A program made the position numbers and the translations under genes. 64,000 nt of DNA, taken from contig NC_084834.1 in assembly GCF_033115175.1 (NCBI RefSeq), positions 123,376,275 to 123,440,274 on the forward strand. Reading direction: 5' to 3'. Numbering within the stretch: the stretch's first letter is position 1; every line of letters begins with the position of its first letter. The notes below the pieces were generated by a model. That model saw only the letters and a list, made by a program, of their open reading frames with translations, made no database searches and had not been told where the DNA came from. Shown here piece by piece: positions 32,314 through 43,206 of the stretch. Origin of the DNA: Lepus europaeus (taxonomy: Eukaryota; Chordata; Mammalia; Lagomorpha; Leporidae).

Positions 32314-35300
32314 TCAGTTGTCACCGATCAGGGAAAACAAATGATATTTTTCTCTTTGGGACTGGCTTAATTCACTCAGCATGATGTTTTCCAGATTCCT
32401 CCATCTAGTTGCAAATGACTGGGTTTCGTTGTTTCTTACTGCTGTATAGTATTCTATGGAGTACATGTCCCATAATTTCTTTATCCAGTCTACTGTTGAT
32501 GGGCATTTGGGTTGGTTCCAGGTCTTAGCTATTGTGAATTGAGCTGCAATAAACATTAATGTGCAGATGGCTTTTTTATTTGCCAAATTAATTTCCTTTG
32601 GGTAAATTCCAAGGAGTGGGATGGCTGGGTTGTATGGTAGGGTTATGTTCAGGTTTCTGAGGAATCTCCAGACTGACTTCCATAGTGGCTTAACAGGTTT
32701 GCATTCCCACCAGCAGTGAGTTAGTGTCCCTTTTTCCCCACATCCTCTCCAGCATCTATTGTTGGTAGATTTCTGAATGTGAGCCATTCTCACCGGGGTG
32801 AGATGGAACCTCATTGTGGTTTTGATTTGCATTTCTCTGATTGCTAGTGATCTTGAACATTTTTTCATGTGTCTGTTGGCCATTTGGATTTCCTCTTTCG
32901 AAAAATGTCTATTGAGGTCCTTGGCCCATCTCTTAAGTGGGTTGTTTGTTTTGTTGTTGTGGATTTTCTTGATTTCTTTGTAGATTCTGGTTATCAATCC
33001 TTTATCTGTAGTATAGTTTGCGAATATTTTTTCCCATTCTGTTGGTTGCCTCTTCACTTTCCTGACTGTTTCTTTTGAAGTACAGAAACCTTTCAATTTG
33101 ATACAATCCCAAATGTTAATTTTGGTTTTGACTGCCTGTGCTGTTGGAGTATTTTCCAGGAAGTCTTTGCCTGTGCCTATATCTTGCAGGGTTTCTCCAA
33201 TGCTCTCTAATAATTTGATGGTTTCGGGTCGTAGATTTAAGTCTTTAATCCATGTTGAGTGAATTTTTGTGTAAGGTGATAGGTATGGGTCTTGCTTCAA
33301 GCTTCTGCACGTGGAAATCCAATTTTCCCAGCACCATTTATTGAATAGACTGTCCTTATTCCAGGGATTAGATTTGGATCTTTGGTCAAATATAAGTTGG
33401 CTGTAGATGTTTGGATTGATTTCTGGTGTTTCTATTCTGTTCCATTGGTCTATCCATCTGTTTCTGTACCAGTACCATGCTGTTTTGATAACAACTGCCC
33501 TGTAGTATGTCCTAAAATCAGGTATTGTGATGCCTCCGGCTTTGTTTTTGTTGTACAGGATTGCTTTGGCTATTCGAGGTCTCCTGTGCCTCCATATGAA
33601 TTTCAGCATCATTTTTTCCAGATCTGAGAAGAAGGTCTTCGGGATCTTGATGGGTATTGCATTGAATGTATAAATTGCTTTTGGGAGAATAGACATTTTG
33701 ATGATATTGATTCTTCCAATCCATGAGCATGGAAGATTTCTCCATTTTTTGGTATCCTCTTCTATTTCTTTCTGTAAGGTTTTGTAGTTTTCATCGTAGA
33801 GATCTTTAACGTCTTTGGTTAAGTTTATTCCAAGGTATTTGATTGTTTTTGTAGCTATTGTGAATGGGATTGATTTTAGAAGTTCTTCCTCAGCCGTGGC
33901 ATTGCCTGTGTATACAAAGGCTGTTGATTTTTGTGCATTGATTTTATATCCTGCTACTTTGCCAAACTCTTCGATGAGTTCCAGCAGTCTCTTAGTAGAG
34001 TTCTTTGGGTCCCCTAAATAAAGAATCATATCATCTGCAAAGAGGGATAGTTTGAGTTCGTCCTTCCCGATTTGTATCCCTTTAATTTCTTTTTCTTGCC
34101 TAATAGCTCTGGCCAAAACTTCCAGAACTATATTGAATAGCAGTGGTGAGAGAGGGCATCCCTGTCTGGTACCAGATTTCAGTGGAAATGCTTCCAACTT
34201 TTCCCCATTCAATAGGATGTTGGCCGTGGGTTTTTCATATATTGCTTTGATTGTATTAAGGAATGTTCCTTCCATACCCAGTTTGCTTAGAGTTTTCATC
34301 ATGAAAGGGTGTTGTATTTTATCAAATGCTTTCTCTGCGTCTATTGAGAGAATCATATGGTTTTTCTTCTGCAGTCTGTTAATGTAGTGTATTACGTTGA
34401 TTGTTTTGCGAATGTTGAACCATCCCTGCATACCGGGGATGAATCCCACTTGGTCTGGGTGGATGATCTTTCTGATGTGTTGTTCCATTCTATTTGCCAG
34501 AATTTTATTGAGGATTTTTGCATCTATGTTCATCAGGGATATTGGTCTGTAATTCTCTTTCAATGTTGCGTCTCTTTCTGGCTTAGGAATTAAGGTGATG
34601 GTGGCTTCATAGAAAGAATTTGGGAGGATTCCCTCTTTTTCGATTGCTCTGAATAGTTTGAGAAGAATTGGAGTTAGTTCTTCTCTAAATGTCTGGTAGA
34701 ACTCAGCAGTGAATCCATCTGGCCCTGGGCTTTTCTTTGTTGGGAGGGCCTTTATTACTGTTTCAATTTCTGTGTCAGTTATTGGTCTGTTTAGGTTTTC
34801 TATGTCTTCCTGGCTCAATTTAGGGAGGTTGTATGTGTCCAAGAATCTGTCCATTTCTGATAGATTTCCCTGTTTGCTGGCATACAAGTCCTTGTAGTAA
34901 TTTCTGATGATTCTTTTTATTTCTGTGGTGTCTGTTGTTATGTTTCCCATTTCATCTCTGATCCTATTGATTTGGGTCTTTTCTCTTCTTTTTTTAGTTA
35001 GTTGGGCCAATGGGGTGTCAATTTTGTTTATTTTTTCAAAAAACCAGCTCCTCGTTTGGCTGATTTTTTGTAATGTTTTTTTTGGATTCAATCCTGTTGA
35101 TTTCTTCTCTGATTTTAATTATTTCTCTTCTCCTACTGGGTTTGGGTTTGGTTTGCTGCAGATTTTCTAGATCCTTGAGATGACTTGAAAGCTCATCGAT
35201 TTGGTGCCTTTCCAATTTCTTGATGTAGGCACCTATTGATATAAACTTTCCTCTTAACACTGCTTTTGTTGTATCCCATAGGTTTTGGTATGTTGTGCTG

Positions 35301-36139
35301 TTATCCTCATTTACTTCCAGAAAATTTTTGATTTCTCTTTTAATTTCTTCTATGACCCATTGTTCATTCAGGAGCATGTTGTTCAATCTCCATGTGTTTG
35401 CACGTGCTCTAGGGATTCCTGAGTTGCCAATTTCCAATTTCATTCCTTTGTGGTCTGAGAAGCTGCATGGTATGATTCTAATTCTTTTGAATTTGCTGAG
35501 ACTTGCTTTATGGCCTAGTATGTGGTCAATCCTAGAGAGGGTTCCATGTACTGCTGAGAAGAATGTAAAGTCCTTAGATGTAGGATGAAATGTTCTGTAG
35601 ATATCTGTTAGATCCATTTGGGCTATAGTGTCGTTTAAATCTACTGTCTCCTTGTTGATCTTCTGTCCTGTTGATCTGTCTATCTCTGAGAGTGGAGTAT
35701 TGAAGTCCCCCAGTACTATTGTATTGGGGTCTAAGTCTCCCTTTAAGTCCCTTAACAAGTCTTTTAAATAAGCTGGTGCCCTGTAATTAGGTGCATATAC
35801 GTTGATAATCGTTATATCTTCCTGTTGAATGGATCCCTTAATCATTAAATAGTGCCCCTCTTTGTCTCTCCTAACAGTTTTTGTGGTAAAGTTTATGTTG
35901 TCCGATATTAAGATGGCTACGCCCGCTCTCTTTTCATTTCTGTTGGCATGGTATATCTTTTTCCAGCCTTTCACTCTCAGCCTGTATGGATCATTGTTGG
36001 ATAGATGGGTTTCTTGTAAGCAGCAAAAGGATGGGTTTTGTTCCTTAACCCAATAAGCCAATCGGTGTCTTTTAACTGGACAGTTCAAGCCATTAACATT
36101 TAATGTGACTATTGAGAAGGAGTAACTTTGCCCTGCCAT
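32314..36139 (-). pseudogene. L1 ORF2 (endonuclease and reverse transcriptase), one frameshift
   Basis: Read from 36139: an apurinic-type endonuclease domain starts FSIVTLNVNGLNCPVKRHRL, with catalytic-region words LQETHL, GDFNTPL and SFSDHKG. The frame breaks in an A-run at about 35070-35091 and continues in a second frame of 925 codons to 32314. That part has the reverse-transcriptase domain with FADD near residue 350 (about 34030-34041), LTPILLKLF and [12 protein letters not shown], and the C-terminal region [16 protein letters not shown] with nearby Cys and His residues. The enzyme nicks target DNA and copies L1 RNA. One base-run change separates it from a full ORF2 of usual length (about 1270 residues). 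I give no corrected sequence. Confidence 0.9.
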
Positions 36140-36207
36140 TAGCCAAAGATACTTTCTAATATATGGTTTGAGATTCCTGTGATCTTTTGGTGTGAGGTTT
36201 CCTACCT

Positions 36208-37240
36208 TTACCTTCTTTCATATTGGTGACCGTGTTTCTGTGTTTCTGTATGTAACACATCTTTAAGCATCTTTTGCAGGGCTGGACGAGTGGCGACAAA
36301 TTCTTTCAATGTCTGTTTGCTGTGAAAGGTCTTTATTTCACCTTCATTTATAAATGAGAGCTTTGCAGGATATAATATTCTGGGCTGGCAGTTTTTCTCT
36401 CTTAGTACCTGGGCTATGTCTCGCCATTCTCTCCTAGCTTGTAGGGTTTCTGAAGAGAAGTCAGCTGTGAGTCTAATTGGAGATCCTCTGAGAGTAATCT
36501 GGCGTTTCTCTCTTGCACATTTTAGGATCTTTGTGTTTCACTGTGGTGAGTTTGATTACGACGTGTCGTGGCGAGGATCTCTTTTGTTCATGTTTATTAG
36601 GGGTTCTATGAGCTTCCTGTATTAGGATGTCTCTGTCTTTCTCCAAACCTGGGAAATTTTCTGCTAGTATCTCACTAAAAAGGCCTTCTAATCCTTTCTC
36701 TCTCTCCATGCCTTCAGGTACTCCTAGAACCCGAATGTTGGGTTTTTTAAGAGTATCCTGTAGATTGCTGACAGTATTTTTTAGATTTCTGATTTCTTCT
36801 TCTTTTCTTTGATTTGATTGTTTCCTTTCCTGTTCTCTGTCTTCTAAGTCTGATATTCTCTCTTCTGCTTCGCCCATTCTGTTTTTAAGACTCTCTAATG
36901 TGTTTGTCATCTGATCTATTGAGTTCTTCATTTCATTATGATTTCTCGTCACTATTACCATTTCTTGTTCCACTAGTTGTTTCATTTCATTTTGATTCCT
37001 CCTTAATATTTCATTTTCACGAGAGAGATTTTCTATCTTGTCCAGTAAGGATTTCTGTAGTTCAAGAATTTGTTTTTGGGAACTTCTTAATGTTCTTATC
37101 AATTTTTTGAGATCTGCTTCTTGTATTTCTTCGATCTCATCATCTTCATAATCTTGAATTGGGGTGTCTTTTTCATTTGGGGGTGTCATAGTGTCTTCCT
37201 TGTTCTTGTTAGCTTGGTTTTTGCGTTTGTTGTTTGGCAT
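36208..37240 (-). pseudogene. L1 ORF1 (RNA-binding protein), frameshifted in the C-terminal domain
   Basis: The likely start is the Met of MPNNKRKNQANKNKED (37240). An acidic N-terminal stretch is followed by a long coiled coil (roughly residues 40-150, Leu and Glu/Lys heptads, NRMGEAEERISDLED), then the RNA-recognition part (NIRVLGVPEGMEREKG). Relative to other copies here, a 5-bp loss near 36527 shifts the frame after KLTTVKHKDP, so the last about 100 residues (ending HQYERR before the stop at 36208-36210) are out of frame. ORF1p normally trimerises and packages L1 RNA. Confidence 0.85.
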
Positions 37241-38156
37241 GTTGGAGATATTTGGTTTCTTCACTGTGGTGTTTTTTCTTGTTACACTATGGCTCTATAT
37301 TAAGTGGACTGTCTGCTTTCAGTGGTGCCTTAGAGGCTTGAGATGAGTGTGGTCTGAGAGCTGTGTTTGGTTCCTCAGGGCTGAGGGTGTGTCAAAGATG
37401 ACACTCCCAGGTTAGGTGTGGTAAATCTCTCTTTTTTTGATTCAAAAGGGAAGTAATTCCGCACAGCTGAACATAATTGGAGGTAGTTAGCAGGCAAATG
37501 ATATACCCACCGGAGCCAGAGATCGGAAGCTCTTTCCCAAGGACCACACAGGGAATCTCTGCTGCCCTCAGTGTGGGCTCCAATTCTCCTGCAATCTCCC
37601 ACTGGATTGCCAAGTTAGATGCTAATCTCCTGTTATTTCACCCCTCCCCCCAGAGTCAGGTTTTTCTGCTAGGCTCAGGGCTGGTGCAGACCTGAGGTTG
37701 CCCTGCTTATGACGTATGTCCAAAATGGCGCCCGCTCTTTGTTTTGCTCGCCTTTGAGAGGTGAGCGGAGAGAGAGAAACTTGTGTCCGTATCGGTCGCT
37801 TTTTTTATTTTTTTCCTCTCTCTCTTCTAGTTAGCCTGGTGAACTTTTCCCCACGAAGTTTCAAGCCTCGTTCCCTCTAGCCTCCTCTTTCCGCTTGCCC
37901 GCTGGTGTCTCGGGCTATTGTGGTTCGGCTCACCTCGCGTTCCAGCGCTGGTGCGTTGAGTCTGCTGCTGGTGTCCCGAACTTGGGCTCCCACGCTCTCC
38001 ACGCAGGTACACTGTGAACCACTAGTTCCGGAAGAGTTTCCTCTGCTGTTTCATCCCCTACTCTTCCTTGACCCTGCAGTATCTCCACTTATATTAACCT
38101 GTCTCTCTCTCCGGACTAATAGTGTGCTCCCTGCCTATTCCGCCATCTTGCCGCTC
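37241..38156 (-). promoter_or_regulatory. L1 5'UTR (internal promoter)
   Basis: About 0.9 kb, GC-richer than the ORFs, ending at the L1 5' terminus. The first bases on the sense strand include CAAGATGGCGG, matching the YY1 site known to position L1 transcription start in humans. Confidence 0.7.
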
Positions 38157-38164
38157 TCTAGCTC

Positions 38165-38275
38165 TGACTATTGTTGCCACTTGCAGAGTGAACCAGAGGA
38201 TGGAGAATCTCTCTTCTTCTCTCTTTCACAGACACACAGGATGTTTTAAATAAATAAAATAAACCTTTAAAAGGA
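38165..38275 (+). mobile_element. 5'-truncated SINE 3' end
   Basis: Forward-oriented: 'gtgaaccagaggatggagaa', a pyrimidine-rich stretch, then 'aaataaataaaataaacctt'. It abuts the 5' end of the 8.3-kb L1. Confidence 0.7.
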
Positions 38276-38279
38276 AATA

Positions 38280-39225
38280 CTAATTTCTTTCTTTATGAAG
38301 TAACTTCCTGATACAAAAACAATTAAAAATAATTAAATTGTGTTGAGATTAATAAAACTCAAAAATCATCATATTGACTATGTTCACTCATATGAGGAGT
38401 TTATGCAATCACCTTTTGTGAGTGTTTTTTTTTTATCTTCTTATCATCGAAGAAGTATACTTAAAAATTCTCCACATCAACACACACCACTCATTTCACT
38501 GAGATTTATTGTCTGTGGACAATAGGGAGAAAGATATTGCCTTAAGAAAAATATACATCAGGAAGGAGAATAAAACTATGCCTGATGTTGATATGTACAA
38601 TGGCAGCTATGGTCATCTGATGCTGGGAGGGTGAACTGGTAGGGCACAGGTGAATTTTCCTGGGTACTGCTGCTGGATGTGAGATATCACCCTGCAGATT
38701 TCAGGAATTAGGACAGCTCTCTGATGGGGCAGTGCTCCCTGCAATGAAGTAAGGGTGCAAATTCACTCACAAAATGCAGAATCCCAGGTCCTCTGGAATG
38801 ACTTTGCTCCCACACAGGGTCATCCCTAACCCACCCTCGCCCTCCACCCTCTCCATTTACTTTGTCTTGAGGATTCCAGATGCACTGATGGCTACAAAAA
38901 CAAAACTAGGAAGCCCTTTCTTATATGTTTCTTTGTTGAATTGTCTGGAAAATTAGGGTGATATGAAAGAGGTCCATAGGACCTCAATTTTTGGTGCCTA
39001 CTAGAATTACAAGGAGAGAGTTTTAAAGAGGACAATGAGAATAAACTTGAATCTGCCCATAAGATCTTTCTACTCCAGTGTGATAAAAACTGCATATCAG
39101 TCTACATGAAATACTTGCAAAACTTTCATTTGCATCATTTCACATGGGTACATTTTTAATGCACACATCTTATTGCATTGAGCTGGAATTTGCTTGAGAG
39201 TCTGTATTTCATTTTCTATATTTTA
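38280..39225. other. Unassigned sequence
   Basis: AT-rich; the N-terminal half of USP17-like pseudogene B was sought here and not found. Confidence 0.45.
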
Positions 39226-39229
39226 ATTT

Positions 39230-39480
39230 ATGCCTTTGTGAGTCACAGAGTAGGGAGACAAAAGACAGAGTTCTCCTGTTCTCTTGCTCACTTCATAAAA
39301 TCCCTGGATTGCCTGAGATGGGATCTCAACAAGATCTCCTACATAGATGCTGGGAAGCTGATTACTTGAGTCATTGGGTAAGTTTCCAAGGGTTAGAATT
39401 AGCAGAAAGCTGAAGTCAGTGTTAAGACATTGGTAGCAACCTCAATATGTGATGTGAGCATCTTAACTCTTTCACTTAAC
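39230..39480 (-). mobile_element. Old diverged SINE
   Basis: Ordered but decayed SINE landmarks: 'gacaaaagacagagttctcc', 'gattacttgagtcattgg', 'ttagcagaaagctgaagtcag', 'gatgtgagcatcttaac'. Much more diverged than the other SINEs in the window. Confidence 0.55.
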
Positions 39481-40040
39481 TTTAGGCCTAATGCTCACCC
39501 TCAAGTGTCTGTGTTTCTAAGAAGAGAGAGATATGGCCAGCGACTTCCATATTCTTCTAATAAAGTCTGTAGCATACAAACAATTATTAAACGTTTTACA
39601 TTGCTAAGAAGTGATTACTGAACACGAGATGCCATATTCAGATATTTTATTGACAGTAAAGGAAGTTTTAAAAATACATGTGGACATAGAATTGCTGAAA
39701 TATGCATAGTCTAGAGGATATTCAGCATAGTGATTTCTCAAACACGTCCTGAATCAAGTACCCCTCACAGCGCTGAGCACTGCTGGCAGCTGCAGACTCA
39801 AAAAATACCCAGATTGTCCCAAAATACAGTTAACTGAACAACAAATGCAGATGAACATTAAATATTTATGAAATACAGGATCTCATGCAAAGACCAACTC
39901 ACTGCAAGATGTGTGTCTTATAATGTACAAATAGGAATATATCATAAATATGAATGTATGGTAAGTCCTGCATGTAGACTGAAACTAATTTTTCCCTATC
40001 TGAAATCACCTGTGAGTGAAAAATTACAATCATGTTTATC
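39481..40040. other. Unassigned AT-rich sequence
   Basis: Left flank of the large nested L1. No gene recognised. Confidence 0.45.
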
Positions 40041-41631
40041 CTCAATATACTATTTTTTAAAACTTTTATTTAGTAAATATAAATTTCCAAGGTACAGCTT
40101 ATGGATTACAATGGCTCCCCCCCCCCCCATAACTTCCCTCCCACCAGCAACCCTCCCATCTCCCGCTCCCTCTCCCATTCCATTCACATCAAGATTCATT
40201 TTCAATTCTCTTTATATATGGAAGATCAATTTACTATATATTAAGTAAAGATTTCATCAGTTTGCACCCACACAGAAACACAAAGTGTAAAATACTGTTT
40301 CAGTAATAGTCATACCATTAATTCACATTAGACAACACATTAAGGACAGATCCCACATGAGATGTAAGTACACAGTGACTTCTGTGGTTGACTTAACAAT
40401 TTGACACTCTTGTACATGGCATCAGTAATCTCCCTAGGCTCTAGTCATGAGTTGCCAAGGCTATGGAAACCTTTAGAGTTCGCTGACTTCATCTTATTCC
40501 GATAGGGTCATAGTCAAAGTGGAAGTTCTCTCCTCCCTTCAGAGAAAGGTACCTCCTTCTTTGATGGCCCCGTTCTTTCCACTGGGATCTCACTCACAGA
40601 GATCTTTCATTTAGGTCTTCTTTTTTTTTCCAGGGTGTCTTGGCTTTCCATGCCTACAATACTCTCATGGGCTCTTCAGCCAGATCCGAATGCCTTAGGG
40701 GCTGATTCTGAGGCCAGAGTGCTATTTAGGACATCTGCCATTCTATGGGTCTGCTGTGTATCCTTCTTCCCATGTTGGATCTTTCTCTCCCTTTTTGATT
40801 CTATCAGTTAGTATTAGCAGACACTAGTCTTGTTTGTGTGATCCCTTTGACTCTTAGACCTGTCAGAGTCATCAATTGTGAACTGAAGTTGATTACTTGG
40901 ACTAGTGAAATGGCATTGGTACATGCCACCTTGATGGGATTGTATTGGAATCCCCTGGCACATTTCTAACTCCACCATTAGGGGCAAGTCCAATTGAGCA
41001 TGTCCCAAATTGTACATATCCTCCCTCTCTTATTCCCACTCTTATAGTTAGCATGGATCACTTTCAGTAAAAATTTAAACACCTAAGAATAATTGTGTGA
41101 TAATTACAGAGTTCAACCAATAATACTAGAACAAAAAAATACTAAAAAGAATAAAGTATTACATTGTACATCAACAGTCAGGACAAGGGTTGATCAAGTC
41201 ACTGTTTCTCATAGTGTCCATTTCACTTCAAGAGGTTTCCCCTTTGGTGCTCAGTTAGTTGTCACCAATCAGGGAGAACATATGATATTTGTCCCTCTGG
41301 AACTGGCTTAATTCACTCAGCATAATGTTTTCCGGATTCCTCTATTTTGTTGCAAATGACCGGGTTTCATTGTTTTTTGACTGCTGTATATTATTCTATA
41401 GAGTACATATCCCATAATTTCTTTATCCAGTCTACTGTTGATGGGCATTTGGGTTGATTCCAGGTCTTAGCTATTGTGAATTGAGCTGCAATAAACATTA
41501 ATGTGCAGATGGCTTTTTTATTAGCCAATTTAATTTCCTTTGGGTAAATTCCAAGGAGTGGGATGGCTGGGTTGAATGGTAGGGTTATATTCAGGTTTCT
41601 GAGGAATCTCCAGACTGACATCCATAGTGGC

Positions 41632-43200
41632 TTTTTTTTTCAAATTTTAGTAAATGAATATAAATTTATGAAGTACAGTTTATGGATTACAATGGCTTTC
41701 CCCCCAATAACTTCCCTCCCACCCGCAACCCTCCCCTTTCCTGCTCCCTCTCCCCTTCCATTCACACCAAGATTCATTTTCATTTCTCTTATATATGGAA
41801 GATCAGTTTAGTATATATTTAGTGAAGATTTCAACAGTTTGCACCCACATAGTAACAGAAAGTGAAAAATACTCTTTGAGTACTAGTTAAGTACTAGTTA
41901 TAGCATTAAATCACTATGTACAGCACATTAAGTACAGAGATCCTACATGAGGAATAAGTGCACAGTGTTTCCTGTTGTTGACTTAACAATTTGACACTCT
42001 TGTTCATGGCATCAGTAATCTCCCTAGGCTCCATTCATGAGTTGCCAAGGTTATGGAAGCCTTTGAGTTCAACGACTCTTATCATATTTAGACAAGGTGA
42101 TAGTCAAAGTGGAAGTTCTCTCCTCCCTTCAGAGAAAGGTACCTCGTTCTTTGATGACCTGTTCTTTCCATCAGGATCTCACTAGCGGAGAACTTTCATT
42201 CAGGTAATTTTTTTTTGACAGAGTGTCTTGGCTTTCCATGCATGACATACTCTCATGGGCTTTTCAGCCGGATCCGCATGCCTTAAGGGCTGATTCTGAG
42301 GCCAGAGTGCTGTTTAGGACATCCGTCATTCTATGAGTCTGCTGTGTATCTCGCTTCCCAAGTTGAATCATTCTGTCCCTTTTTTGTTCTATCAGTTAGT
42401 ATTTTCAGACACTAGTCTTGTTTATGTGATCCCTTTGACTCTTAAACCTATCAATTGTGAACTGAAATTGATCACTTAGACTAGTGAGATGGCATTGGTA
42501 CATGCCACCCAGATGGGATAGAATTGGAATCTCCTGGCATGTTTATAGTTATACCGTTTGGGGCAACTCAGCTTGAGCATGTCCCAAATTGTATATCCCT
42601 TCCCCCTCTTATTCCCACTCTTATATTTAACAAGGATCACTTTTCAGTTAAGTTTCAACACTTAAGAATAACTGTGTATTGATTACAGAATTCAACCAAT
42701 AGTATTAAGTAGAACGGACAAAAAATACTAAGAGGGATAACGTATTCAGTTGTTCATCAACAGTCAGGGCAAGGAATGATCAAGTCACCATTTCTCATAG
42801 TGTCCATTTCACTTTAACAAGTTTCCTTTTTGGTGCTCGCTTAGTTGTCACCAATCAGGGAGAACATATGATATTTGTCCCTTTGGAACTGGCTTATTGC
42901 ACTCAGCATAATGTTTTCCAGATTCCTCCATTTTGTTGCAAATGACCAGATTTCATTTTTTAATGCTGTATATTATTCTATAGAGTATATATCCCATAAT
43001 TTCTTTATCCAGTCTACTGTTGATGGGCATTTGGGTTGATTCCAGGTCTTAGCTATTGTGAATTGGGCTGCAATAAACATTAATGTGCAGAAAGCTTTGT
43101 TGTTTGCCAATTTAATTTCCTTTGGGTAAATTCCAAGGAGTGGGATGGCTGGGTTGAATGGTAGGGTTATATTCAGGTTTCTGAGGAATCTCCAGACTGA
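41632..43200 (-). mobile_element. Truncated L1-Y inside L1-X
   Basis: A second L1 3' end (poly-T, 'aaattttagtaaatgaat', C-rich block) starts directly after '...tccatagtggc' of L1-X ORF2. It is a single-copy type 3'UTR but differs from that of L1-X at many diagnostic places. Its 5' boundary cannot be seen: ORF2 sequence runs on without a break past 43207, where the same 'tttccatagtggc' word recurs. Confidence 0.6.
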
Positions 43201-43206
43201 TTTCCA

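Larger units (their letters stand above)
29809..38156 (-). mobile_element. Near-full-length L1 with retrovirus-bearing 3'UTR (L1-2)
   Basis: An 8.3-kb L1 in reverse orientation: 3' tail at 29809, unusually long 3'UTR to 32313, ORF2 32314-36139, ORF1 36208-37240, 5'UTR to 38156. ORF2 and ORF1 each appear to carry one main frameshift, making this the best-preserved L1 in the window but not competent. The 5' end has the minus-strand word CAAGATGGCGG (38140-38151). No clear target duplication was found, and the left flank (pseudogene B) does not resume on the right, so insertion or later rearrangement removed DNA. Confidence 0.92.

Noticed and set aside
32314-35091. A host gene encoding a 925-residue protein
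   Set aside because: It is L1 ORF2 downstream of a frameshift, within a complete L1 context.
38165-38275. Target duplication of the 8.3-kb L1 ('cactcaggata' versus 'cacacaggatg' near 38230)
   Set aside because: The right-hand word lies inside a SINE 3' end where the SINE itself explains the sequence; similarity is short and imperfect.
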